Assembly: GCA_964455935.1 (NCBI GenBank)
Contig: CAYVZU010000063.1
Span: forward strand, 1-22,538
DNA: 22,538 nt
Direction of reading: 5' to 3'
Source of the DNA: CAYVZU01 sp964455935
Lineage (GTDB): Bacteria; Fibrobacterota; CAYVZU01
The position numbers and the translations under genes were made by a program. This document shows, one piece after another, positions 1 to 8,100 of this stretch (within the stretch, counting starts at the first letter, position 1; every line of letters begins with the position of its first letter). The notes beneath the pieces are model-generated. The model had not been told where the DNA came from. It was given only the letters and a program-made list of their open reading frames with translations, and did no database searches.

Positions 1-2239
1 TCTCTGTGTGCTTGCCAAGGACCCTGCCAATGGCGTCGGCGCAGGACAGAATCAGTTCGCCTTCATGGCAGGTGGGAATGGGACAGCGGATTCCCCGAAG
101 TTGCTCCACAATGGACTGGGGATCCACACCGGCGCGCAAGGCCACCGAAATGAGGCGGCCGATCACTTCGCTGTTCGAGGCCGCGCAACCGCCCGATTTG
201 CCCATGCGCGCGAACACCTCACAAAGCCCGTGACTGTCGCTGTTGATGTTGACGTAAAGATTGCCGCACCCTGTGCGCGTCTTTTCGGTGAACCCGGTGG
301 TCGTGGCCGGCCGGTTGCGGGGCTTGATCCAATGAAACCCATCGCGCGGGGGTTCTTCGACCACGGCCGGCGTCTGCGATCTGGCTTCGCCGGATTTTCC
401 TTTGGTGATCACCTGCTTCTGCCGGCTCCCGTCCCGGTACACCGTAACACCTTTGCAGCCGAGCTGATAAGCCAAACGGTATACCTTCTCGACCTCGTCC
501 TTTGTGGCGTCATTGCGGAAATTCACCGTCTTGGAGACCGCATTATCCGTGTGCCGCTGAAACGCGCTCTGAATCCGGATATGGACTTCGGGCGAAACAT
601 CATGGGCCGTGACAAAGAGCTCCTGAACCGGCTTGGGAATCCCGTAGATGTCCTGGAGCGTTCCTTTCTCGGCAATGAGCTTCATGAGTTCATCGCTGTA
701 AAACCCCTGGTCTCGTGCAAGCTTCTCAAAGCGATGATTGATCTCCAGCAAGCCCTCTCCGTCCAGCACTGCCTTTTTATACACGATGGCAAAGAGCGGC
801 TCGATGCCGCTGGAGGCGCCGGCGATCATGGAGATTGTGCCTGTCGGGGCGATGGTGGTGACCGTGGCGTTGCGCAGCTTGGGATAGCCGGCCTTGTCGT
901 AGATCGAACCGGCGAAATTGGGAAAGGCCCCTCGCTCCTCGGCCAATTTGGCGGACTGGCGCTTGGCTTCGCGGTCGATGAAGGACATCAGCTCGTCAGC
1001 GACTTCCTCGGCTTTCTTGCTCTCGTAGGATATGCCCAGATCCACAAGCAGATCGGCCAGGCCCATCACGCCCAGGCCGATCTTTCGGTTTGCCTTGGTC
1101 ATCTTGGCAATTTGCGGCAGAGGATACTGGTTCATATCAATCACATTGTCGAGGAAGCGCACGGCCGTGGTAACAACGCGCGCGATCCGGGGATAATCGA
1201 TCTCGCGCCGGCCGCCGCGCATGTGGGTCATCTGGGCCAGGTTGATCGAGCCCAGGTTGCAGGATTCATAAGGCAGCAAGGGCTGTTCGCCGCAGGGGTT
1301 GGTGCTTTCGATCGGACCCACCTGCGGAGTGGGATTGGCCGCGTTGATCCGGTCGATGAAGATGACCCCGGGCTCGCCGTTTTCCCAAGCGCCCCGCACG
1401 ATTCGCTCAAAAACTTCCGCCGCATTCATTGCCCCGGCCGCTTCCTTGGTGCGCGGATTCCAGAGCTCGTAATCGCCGTTCTTGTCCAAAGCATCCATAA
1501 AAGCATCGGTCAGCGCGATGGAAATATTGAAATTCGAAAGAACCCCCTCGGTCTTCTTGCACTCGATGAAATCGAGAATCTCGGGATGGTCCACCCGGAG
1601 GATACCCATATTGGCCCCCCGCCGCGTTCCGCCCTGCTTTACGGTCTCGGTGGCTGCGTCAAAAACGGACATAAACGAAATGGGGCCGCTCGAAACGCCC
1701 TTGGTCGATTTCACGCGATCGTTCTTGGGACGCACGCGCGAGAACGAAAATCCTGTGCCGCCTCCGGACTTGTGGATCAGGGCTGTGTTCTTCACGGCCT
1801 CGAAGATGTCCTCCATGGAATCGCCCACCGGAAGAACAAAACACGCCGAGAGCTGTTGGAGCTCGCGGCCGGCGTTCATCAGCGTGGGCGAGTTTGGCAG
1901 AAATTCGAGATCGGCCATGACATCGTAGAATTCCTTGGTGATCCGGGCCTGGTCCGAATCGGGTTTGTAAAGGAGCTCGGCCTGGGCGATATTGGCGGCC
2001 ACGCGAAAGAGCATGTCCTGGGGTTCCTCAACCACCTTTCCGTCATTGTCGCGGCGAAGATAACGTTTCTGAAGAATGGCCAGCGCGTTTTCGGTGAACG
2101 CGGGCCGTTTGGCGGTAACCTGTTCCTTAAGAGCATTCGGTTCAACCTGGCCGGAATCCGCGCGGACCGGTTTGGACGGATCATTCTCCTGGACCACGGA
2201 CTTGATGCGGTTCCGGGTATCGGTTGAAGGATTGCTCAT
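1..2239 (-). CDS. nrdJ: Adenosylcobalamin-dependent (class II) ribonucleotide reductase, 3' end cut by window edge
   Basis: Reduces ribonucleotides to deoxyribonucleotides using a B12-derived radical, so no separate NrdB/NrdG partner is needed. I read 746 codons; the frame is open to position 1, so only the C-terminus is missing. Family landmarks seen: SACF with Cys133 (first redox cysteine), the HKSGGGTG loop near 157-163, the active-site motif NPCGEQ at 314-319 with radical Cys316, and SCNLGSIN with Cys327 at 326-333. The far C-terminal part is Cys-rich (TGCGNLYV, then RCPIPTC), matching the TSCPD tail of NrdJ proteins. The ATG at 2239 is preceded by AGGAG about 7 nt upstream. It is transcribed alone in this window, from a promoter at 2296-2324 next to a probable NrdR site. 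Family assignment is very secure. Confidence 0.96.
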   Translation of the reverse strand, partial: MSNPSTDTRNRIKSVVQENDPSKPVRADSGQVEPNALKEQVTAKRPAFTENALAILQKRYLRRDNDGKVVEEPQDMLFRVAANIAQAELLYKPDSDQARITKEFYDVMADLEFLPNSPTLMNAGRELQQLSACFVLPVGDSMEDIFEAVKNTALIHKSGGGTGFSFSRVRPKNDRVKSTKGVSSGPISFMSVFDAATETVKQGGTRRGANMGILRVDHPEILDFIECKKTEGVLSNFNISIALTDAFMDALDKNGDYELWNPRTKEAAGAMNAAEVFERIVRGAWENGEPGVIFIDRINAANPTPQVGPIESTNPCGEQPLLPYESCNLGSINLAQMTHMRGGRREIDYPRIARVVTTAVRFLDNVIDMNQYPLPQIAKMTKANRKIGLGVMGLADLLVDLGISYESKKAEEVADELMSFIDREAKRQSAKLAEERGAFPNFAGSIYDKAGYPKLRNATVTTIAPTGTISMIAGASSGIEPLFAIVYKKAVLDGEGLLEINHRFEKLARDQGFYSDELMKLIAEKGTLQDIYGIPKPVQELFVTAHDVSPEVHIRIQSAFQRHTDNAVSKTVNFRNDATKDEVEKVYRLAYQLGCKGVTVYRDGSRQKQVITKGKSGEARSQTPAVVEEPPRDGFHWIKPRNRPATTTGFTEKTRTGCGNLYVNINSDSHGLCEVFARMGKSGGCAASNSEVIGRLISVALRAGVDPQSIVEQLRGIRCPIPTCHEGELILSCADAIGRVLGKHTE

Positions 2240-2295
2240 GGGGGTCTCCTCGCGGATTGTATTTCGGTGCGGGCAAGTCGAATTTGCTTCGCAAC

Positions 2296-2324
2296 AATAT
2301 ATGCTCTTTGGGAAAACGAGTCAA
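2296..2324 (-). promoter_or_regulatory. Sigma70-type promoter of nrdJ
   Basis: On the minus strand there is TTGACT (2324-2319), a 17-nt spacer, and TATATT (2301-2296). The expected start near 2289 gives a leader of about 50 nt that contains the AGGAG ribosome site of nrdJ. Spacing is ideal and each box has one mismatch to consensus. Confidence 0.72.
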
Positions 2325-2331
2325 GGCCGAA

Positions 2332-2347
2332 ACACAATATGTTGTGG
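2332..2347. promoter_or_regulatory. Probable NrdR box upstream of nrdJ
   Basis: The 16-bp interrupted palindrome ACACAATATGTTGTGG agrees at 14 of 16 positions with the NrdR-box consensus as I recall it (ACACWATATATWGTGT). It ends 7 bp upstream of the nrdJ -35 box, where NrdR sites usually lie. NrdR is the ATP/dATP-sensing repressor of ribonucleotide reductase genes. A second NrdR box is normally found about three helical turns away. Here only a poor candidate is seen (ACACAA at 2365 and TTGTGG at 2378, with the wrong arm spacing), and part of it belongs to the neighbouring heptad repeat. Confidence 0.65.
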
Positions 2348-2375
2348 TGCCTGGAATGGGTTGGACACAAGGCGA

Positions 2376-2481
2376 GGTTGTGGGTTGCGAGTCGCCAGTT
2401 GCGAGTTGCTGGGGTATTTATTTCCGTTTCTCTTCCGGCGTTTTCTCCTTACTCACCCCTCGCAACTCGCTACTCACGATT
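2376..2481. repeat. Inverted heptanucleotide-repeat element, copy 1
   Basis: The left arm (2376-2410) has five consecutive 7-bp units such as GGTTGCG, AGTCGCC and AGTTGCG. The right arm (2447-2481) has five units such as CCTTACT, CGCAACT and CGCTACT, which read as the reverse complement of the left consensus (right arm CNYAAYT, left arm ARTTRNG). A 36-nt centre without heptad periodicity separates them. The element fills the space between the nrdJ regulatory region and phoH. It also enters phoH: the phoH stop codon (2472-2470) and last codons are made of right-arm heptads. In RNA from either strand the arms could pair imperfectly. A second copy of the same length and plan lies at 18567-18672. 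Confidence 0.7.
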
Positions 2482-3474
2482 CCCCTCCCTGCTGCGTCGC
2501 GCGGGCTTGATCCGGGGATGGTCCTTCTCGTAGTCGGCATAGGCGTTAATGATCTCGCGCACCAGAGTGTGGCGAATCACGTCCGTGGTATCGAAATAGC
2601 AGAAACGTATACCCGGAACCTTGTGCAGAATCCTCTGGATCTCGACAAGACCCGACGAAACTCCTTGCGCCAGGTCGATCTGGGTGATATCACCAGTCAC
2701 AATAGCCTTCGAGTGCAGACCCAGGCGGGTGAGAAACATTTTCATTTGCATTACGGTGGCGTTTTGGGCTTCATCCAGAATTGCATAGGAGTGACTCAGC
2801 GTGCGGCCGCGCATAAACGCCAGCGGCGCGATCTCGATCATTTCATTCTTGGTATAATAGTGGAGCTTTTCGCCGGTCAACATCGTGTGAAGGGCGTCGT
2901 GGATCGGCCGCAGGTAGGGGTCGATCTTCTCCCGCATGTCGCCCGGAAGAAATCCCAGGCTTTCGCCCGCCTCAATGGCCGGCCGGGTAAGAATGATACG
3001 GTCGATATCGCCCGCCGCCAGGGCCTGTAGCGCAAACGCCACGGCCAGAAACGTCTTTCCGGTACCGGCCGGGCCAATGGCGAAGATCACATCGTGATCG
3101 CGCAAAGCTTCATAGAATTCGCGCTGATGCGGCGTGCGGGGCCGGATCGCCTCCCTCCTCCCGCTGAAGATGACGGGAAATTCACTTTGCGGCGTGGGCT
3201 CGTCCTCGCGGTGGGGACGCTCGCGCACTTGCTCGATAAGCCCGGAAACCTCTTCCCGGGACAGGATGCGCCCCTCGCCGGCCAGGTTGCGCAGCGAATC
3301 GAACAAGGCCTCGACCCGGCGCTTCTGCGCCGGCGAGCTTGACGTTACGCGAAGCACACCGCCGCGCGAAATGACTTTGACGCCAAGTTCCTCTTCAATA
3401 ACCCGCAGATTTCCTTCTCCCGGACCCAAAAGGAGAACGGCTTCATCGCGCGTGATGGGGATGATGCTTTCCAT
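2470..3474 (-). CDS. phoH: PhoH family ATPase (PhoH-like protein)
   Basis: Encodes 334 residues with a basic KH-like N-terminal region (about 10-60) and a P-loop ATPase domain. Walker A is GPAGTGKT at 134-141 and Walker B is ILDEAQN at 232-238. LTRPAIEAGESLGFLPGD and VTGDITQIDL are also typical PhoH motifs. The family is a cytoplasmic ATPase linked to RNA metabolism and stress; the exact substrate is not established. I chose ATG 3474 rather than a TTG at 3537, because conserved sequence starts at MESIIPIT and the longer form would span the likely promoter. There is no Shine-Dalgarno site, which fits leaderless translation. The last codons and the TAG stop lie inside the heptad repeat element. 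Confidence 0.93.
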   Translation of the reverse strand: MESIIPITRDEAVLLLGPGEGNLRVIEEELGVKVISRGGVLRVTSSSPAQKRRVEALFDSLRNLAGEGRILSREEVSGLIEQVRERPHREDEPTPQSEFPVIFSGRREAIRPRTPHQREFYEALRDHDVIFAIGPAGTGKTFLAVAFALQALAAGDIDRIILTRPAIEAGESLGFLPGDMREKIDPYLRPIHDALHTMLTGEKLHYYTKNEMIEIAPLAFMRGRTLSHSYAILDEAQNATVMQMKMFLTRLGLHSKAIVTGDITQIDLAQGVSSGLVEIQRILHKVPGIRFCYFDTTDVIRHTLVREIINAYADYEKDHPRIKPARRSREGNRE

Positions 3475-3480
3475 GACGCT

Positions 3481-3509
3481 AAGATAAAAAAGGGCTGGGG
3501 AGGGTGCAA
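3481..3509 (-). promoter_or_regulatory. Candidate leaderless promoter of phoH
   Basis: On the minus strand there is TTGCAC (3509-3504), 17 nt, then TATCTT (3486-3481). The -10 box ends only 6 nt before the phoH ATG, so transcription would begin at or next to the start codon. This agrees with the absence of a ribosome-binding site. The boxes are imperfect, so this is a moderate call. Confidence 0.5.
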
Positions 3510-3535
3510 TCAGTCGCGCGGCGCGAATTGTCGGC

Positions 3536-3566
3536 AAAAAAAAGACGGGAAAAACCCCGCCTTTAT
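3536..3566 (-). terminator. Rho-independent terminator of the LysM gene
   Basis: Reading the minus strand, GGCGGG (3562-3557), a short T-rich loop and CCCGTC (3550-3545) form a hairpin with one G-T pair. An AAA/TTT extension and eight T residues follow. It lies about 55 nt after the LysM gene stop and just before the phoH promoter, so it separates the two units. An A-run on the other side may make it bidirectional. Confidence 0.72.
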
Positions 3567-3619
3567 TTTTTCTTTTCTGCTTCCGTTTTCACTCATTGCT
3601 CACGGCTTATGACCCAGAA

Positions 3620-4516
3620 CTATCTTGGTATTCGCAAGGTCGTTCCGGCCTGAATCACATCGGGGTCCTTGACCACGTCCCGGTTGGCATCGAAGATGGT
3701 CTCCCATTTTGCCTCGTCACCATAGAGCCGCTTGGCGATATTCCACAGGCAATCCCCCGATTTTCCATAGGACTCGACCGTGTAGGATTCCGCTCCGCTT
3801 TGATCCACGCTGTGCACGACTGTGCCGGCTTCGGATTGCCGGTTGGCTCGTGCAGCCGGTTTCGCCGTTTTGGCAGCCTCGCGATCGGCACGCGCCTGCT
3901 CGGCTGCTGTCTGCCGGTCCAGCCGGGCCTGCTCCTTGGCCGCCTTGGCCCGCTCCTTGGCCGTCTGCTTGTCGGCGATCGCCTGGGCCTTGGCCGCGCC
4001 AATCGAATCCGCCGCAGCCTGTTTGGCCGCTTCTGTTTCCTGAACAAACCGTTGTTCGATTTGCGCAATCAGGTCGTTCGCCTCCTGCAGGGACGAACGG
4101 AACCGGGGGAGCTTGGCCGAGTTCTCGCGTTTAAGACCGGCATACTGCTTTTTCTTGCCTTCGAAGCGCGCGCGGTTTTGGAGAAGCTCGTTGCCGGGCA
4201 TTCCAAAGACGGAATTGAGCTCCGACTTGTTCTCCCCAAGCCGCTGTTCAAACGAAGTCAGGTCGGCCTCGGTAGTCCCGGCCATGGAATAAAGCTCCTG
4301 GGTCGCTGTGACAATTCGGCTTTGCGTATCGCTGACCTGCTGCTGAAGATCTTCCAAGCGAACCTGTTCCTGGGCCAGCGCTTCTTTGGCATCTTTTTCC
4401 CGCTGCATGGCATTGCTCAATTCTTCCCTGTACTGCTCCACGGTCATTTTCTCTTTGGCCAACACCGGAAAAGCCAAGACCGTGACAACGGCAAAAAGCA
4501 CGACCCCTCTTTTCAT
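3620..4516 (-). CDS. Secreted coiled-coil protein with C-terminal LysM domain
   Basis: A 298-residue envelope protein. Residues 1-20 are a signal peptide (cleavage probably after PVLA). Residues about 25-175 are charged, Gln/Glu-rich and helical (coiled coil). Residues about 175-235 form an Ala/Lys/Arg/Glu-rich linker (runs such as AKEQARLDRQTAAEQ). The last 56 residues (243-298) are a LysM fold with the pattern GDCLWNIAKRLYGD near the start and IQAGTTLRIP at the end, which binds peptidoglycan N-acetylglucosamine. The ATG has GGGAGG upstream. It follows the lipoprotein gene by 11 nt, so the two are surely cotranscribed. It probably tethers an envelope structure to the wall; the partner is unknown. 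Confidence 0.88.
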   Translation of the reverse strand: MKRGVVLFAVVTVLAFPVLAKEKMTVEQYREELSNAMQREKDAKEALAQEQVRLEDLQQQVSDTQSRIVTATQELYSMAGTTEADLTSFEQRLGENKSELNSVFGMPGNELLQNRARFEGKKKQYAGLKRENSAKLPRFRSSLQEANDLIAQIEQRFVQETEAAKQAAADSIGAAKAQAIADKQTAKERAKAAKEQARLDRQTAAEQARADREAAKTAKPAARANRQSEAGTVVHSVDQSGAESYTVESYGKSGDCLWNIAKRLYGDEAKWETIFDANRDVVKDPDVIQAGTTLRIPR

Positions 4517-4527
4517 CCCTGACCTCC

Positions 4528-4785
4528 CTATTGACCGGATTGTGAGCGCAAGTCGTCGCGTTCGGTCTCAAGCGTCTGAAGCTCTCCCTTTTTCCCCTCG
4601 AGATTGGACTCCAGCTCCATGCGCTCTTTGCGCAGGTCATTGAGTTTCTTCTCCGCGGCTTCCGCTGCGGCGCGGCTCTCCTCAAGCCGGGTCAATTCCT
4701 CCTGCGAGGGCTTTTTCGAGCATTGGGCCGCAAAAAGAGCAAGGCCCAGCACCGCAACACAGAAGACAGCCGTTTTGCGTTTCAT
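4528..4785 (-). CDS. Small coiled-coil lipoprotein (Lpp-like architecture)
   Basis: An 85-residue protein. The signal peptide ends in a lipobox-like FAAQC with Cys22, followed by SKKPSQEE. The rest (about 28-82) is a continuous, highly charged helix with heptad spacing of Leu, as expected for a short coiled coil. There is a strong GGAGG site 4 nt before the ATG. It is the first gene of a two-gene unit with the LysM protein. The layout resembles Braun-type lipoproteins, but there is no C-terminal Lys for peptidoglycan attachment (it ends RSQSGQ), so wall contact may come from the LysM partner. That partnership is inferred from gene order only. Confidence 0.85.
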   Translation of the reverse strand: MKRKTAVFCVAVLGLALFAAQCSKKPSQEELTRLEESRAAAEAAEKKLNDLRKERMELESNLEGKKGELQTLETERDDLRSQSGQ

Positions 4786-4822
4786 CTTACCTCCACATGG
4801 ATTTCGGGATAATGCAGGATCA

Positions 4823-4852
4823 AATATCCTATTCGCTTTTTTGGCATGTCAA
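4823..4852 (-). promoter_or_regulatory. Promoter of the lipoprotein-LysM unit
   Basis: On the minus strand there is TTGACA (4852-4847), an 18-nt spacer and GATATT (4828-4823). The -35 is a perfect match and the -10 is 4 of 6. The leader would be about 30 nt and carries the GGAGG site of the lipoprotein gene. Confidence 0.6.
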
Positions 4853-5023
4853 GCAAACCCCGGTCACCAGTTGGGATTTTGGAGCTTGAAAAATCGGGAA
4901 ATTCCCTTCGGAATCCTTTCAGAAGAGGCATTCGGCCACCCGGTTTGCTGGATGTACCGCATGCAAAAACAAGTTGGCGAAACCTCCGAAGGTCGCTAAA
5001 AATCCTTCTGTTTAAATGAAGTA

Positions 5024-5052
5024 TTGACAGAAATAACAAGTGAGTATATACT
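5024..5052 (+). promoter_or_regulatory. Strong sigma70-type promoter of the giant lipoprotein gene
   Basis: TTGACA (5024-5029), a 17-nt spacer and TATACT (5047-5052): perfect -35, one mismatch in the -10, ideal spacing. It predicts a start near 5059 and a leader of about 90 nt. This is among the best promoters in the window, suggesting the giant protein is made in quantity. Confidence 0.82.
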
Positions 5053-5070
5053 TACAAGAAGTTGTATGCT

Positions 5071-5080
5071 TATGCGCATA
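5071..5080. promoter_or_regulatory. 10-bp perfect palindrome in the leader, possible operator
   Basis: TATGCGCATA is a perfect palindrome located about 12 nt after the predicted transcription start of the giant lipoprotein gene. Position and symmetry would suit a dimeric repressor, but a single 10-bp palindrome can occur by chance and I know no matching regulator. Confidence 0.25.
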
Positions 5081-5149
5081 GAACCACAATCCGCTCTTTC
5101 CTCAGGAAAAAATGAGTTTTTCTATTCTAATCCATTACAAGGAGGTCCC

Positions 5150-8100
5150 ATGTCTCTTAAACGGTCTGGGTCGGCAAGCCTAATTGCCATCGCTTGCCTG
5201 GTGGTCGGTCTTCTGCCCTGGGGCTNNNNNNNNNNCAAGAAAAGCTCCAATACCGTGGCCCCCAATCAACCGCCTACAATCGAGGACATTGCCATCAATG
5301 GGACCTCGTTAGCGACGGATTCCATTACGGTCCAAAGCTCGGTGGCAGCCATCGAGATCACGGCGGAGGACGACCAAGGAATAGACCGTGTTTTAATCAA
5401 CAGTCATGCGACAACCTTGTCGAATGGCGTTTACCTCTGGACATCCAGCCTGGTCGCCGGAAGCAATAAATTTGTCATTGAGGCCTATGATGACGAAGGC
5501 GATCTGGACAGCGGGACGATTATCCTCTACTACCTTTCGGAATATCCCGACCTTTTCATCTCCAGTTTCGTCCATGCCACAATCGACACCGTGCAAAGCG
5601 CCTCGTACGTGCTTTCCGGAAGCATTAAGGATGACGACGGAATTGAATACGTGAAGATCAATGGAGCCAACGCCACGCTCAATGACACGAATTGGACCTG
5701 GTCCACAACCCTAACCGCCGGTTCGAACCTGCTGATCGTCACAGCGAAAGACAGCGCGGGCCTCATTACCGCTCCGGAATCCATTTACGTTTATTACGAC
5801 GACTACGTCCCCAGCGGGTTGGCCACCATCTCCGGCGTGCTTACGCAATCGGGAACGGGCGCCACGGCCAAACGTCTTGCCAACGCGAAACTGGCGCGCA
5901 ACGCATCCGGCCAGGTCGTTGCATCCGTAACATCGGTAGTCCCTGTCACCGGCGCCGATATCCTGGTCTATGACGCCGACACAAGCTCCACCTCCTCCAT
6001 TGCCCGCACACAGACCGGCAGCGACGGAGGTTGGAAAATCGACTCTCTCGAACCGGGAAATTACTTTGCTTTCGCCGTCTATTTTGATATAGTGAACCGG
6101 TCTCTGATCACCGCGGCCATTCCCAATATTGCTGCCGTGGCCGACACAGTAATTGAAACCGGCGAAGCGATCGCCGCCGAAGACGAAGTGAAACCCAGCG
6201 TGCTGACCATGCTGGATGCATCCTCGGCCGATTCCACCGGGCAGTTTCTTGCATCGAGTGTTCCGGCCGGACATCCGGTCCTGTCCATTTCTTTTAGTGA
6301 ACCAATGGACCGCGCTTCGGCCAAGGATTCGATTACGGGTGTAGTGCTGGGGCCCATTGATACAACTGTAACCGGCTTTGCTCTTGATGACACAATCCCG
6401 GTTCAGAAGCTGTGGAATGGCAATAATACCGAGTTGCGCCTGATCCCGATCACCGCATTGGACTCCAATGTGGTATACGGGATTATGGTGCCCACCACAG
6501 CCAAAGACATGGCCTTCAATGTTTTGGAATCCAAGGCCATGTGCTCCTTCACCGCGGTGGCAGTGGCGAGCATTCCGGCATTTGAGTTTGCCGGTTCCAC
6601 TCCCGCCAATGGCGATACGATTATGCCAACCGCCTCAATCCAGTTTAACTTCAGCCGACCGGCTGACCTGATGAGCATCTCGAAATACGTGACAATCGAT
6701 CCTGCCGTGCGAGGGTTCTTTGAACCGCGCGGAAGCGGTGTTGCCTTCAAACCGACGGCAGCCCTTGCGGTAGGATCCTACACCATTCGCATTCCGTCGA
6801 AAATCGCCTCGCTGCTGGGCGATACGCTTGCCAGCGCATCGACAATCATTCTCCACGTAAAAGCCTTCACAGGTCTTGCGGCCGCGGGCGGAGACACCGC
6901 GTCCCTCGGCCAAAGCGTTATGACCTGTATGAATGCTTACATGGTCGGCGACATCGCCACATTCGCCTCCTACATGGATGCCGGATTGCTGGTGGTGGAT
7001 CATAAAGAAGACAATGGCTTCGAAAAAGTGTACATCCAGACCAAAGAAGAATTCATTGCGAGTATGAAACGGGATGCCGCCGAGAACAAGTTGCTCGCCA
7101 CCGAGGGCATTGTCTACCCCAAATACTACGCCAAGAGATTCTACAGGATGGACATCCAGGACAGCGGTTGGCAGGTCATCAATAAGGTGCGCGCGGTCGG
7201 CGACACGTCGAAATACGTGTTTGTTGATCTTAACAGCGTCGACCCGTTTGGCAACATGCAGTTCTTCAAGACTACCACGTCCACACGGGAGATCCAGCGC
7301 GATTCGATCCGCTACATTCCGCCGGGGCCGGTGATGGAATATGCAGGCAATCGGTACCTATTCGCCCCAGATTTCTCCAAATTGGGTACGGTGACGGAAG
7401 ATCAAATAAAGAATGACCCCGTGTTCTATGGAAAGCTGCTGATGGAAACCTCGACGATTGAATGGGCTCGGTGCCAAATGCAGAACAAGGAGCAATTCAA
7501 CATCGAATCGGTCGAGATCAGCGGCGACACCGGGTATGTTGTCCAAAGTGTCGTCAGTCAACGGATCTGGATCGGTGAAACCCGGCCTTGGACGTATGTC
7601 CCAGGTGTTGACTTGGGCTGGGGAGGCGAACCCGACACATCCTCCGGCCTGATGGCAATCAAATTGATGTGCGTCAAGAAGTCGGGCAGGTGGCTCATCG
7701 CCCGTATCTCCACAAACGATGTGGCACGGATCGATGGCCTCGCCTCGCAACTTCCGGATTCGACAGGTTCTTCGCAATTCAACCTCAATCCGGCAACTGC
7801 CTTTGCGCTTCCCCCGCATGTCGGCCTTATTTCACCCGTTAACAAAACCAGCAGCGCCGCAGCCGGCAACGGCTCGATCACGCTGACGTGGAAAAAGCCG
7901 GCCGTAGACAGCACAATTGGCGGTTATCTCGTCTGCCTGGCCGAAGATCCCGGTTTTGCCCCGTGCCGGCCGCCCAAGGGCATAATGATCTTTGCCAAGG
8001 GCGAGAATGACACGAGCATTACCATTAAGGCCGACGGAACAATCGACACCGCCGGCGGCGCCAAGAACGTGGCCATCTACAAGCGGCCATGGGAGATCGG

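Larger units (their letters stand above)
4786..5149. other. 364-bp divergent intergenic region
   Basis: This region separates the leftward lipoprotein-LysM unit from the rightward giant lipoprotein gene. It holds one promoter for each direction (4823-4852 minus, 5024-5052 plus), a 10-bp palindrome at 5071-5080 and the AAGGAGGT ribosome site at 5139-5146. I see no gene, RNA gene or repeat in the roughly 170 bp between the two promoters. Confidence 0.7.

Noticed and set aside
8..2227. Long plus-strand open frame of 739 codons
   Set aside because: It is exactly antisense to nrdJ, whose protein has all family motifs. The antisense translation has no recognisable domain; long antisense frames are common in GC-rich genes.
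2365..2383. Second NrdR box
   Set aside because: The half-sites ACACAA and TTGTGG are 3 bp too far apart, and the right half coincides with the first units of the heptad repeat.
2376..2481. CRISPR array
   Set aside because: Units are 7 bp, adjacent and degenerate, with no spacers and no cas genes in the window.
3596..4522. Plus-strand open frame of 308 codons
   Set aside because: Antisense to the LysM protein gene, which has a signal peptide, ribosome site and domain.
5024..5149. Upstream in-frame extension of the giant lipoprotein
   Set aside because: It begins inside the -35 box of the promoter and would bury the signal peptide; ATG 5150 has AAGGAGGT.
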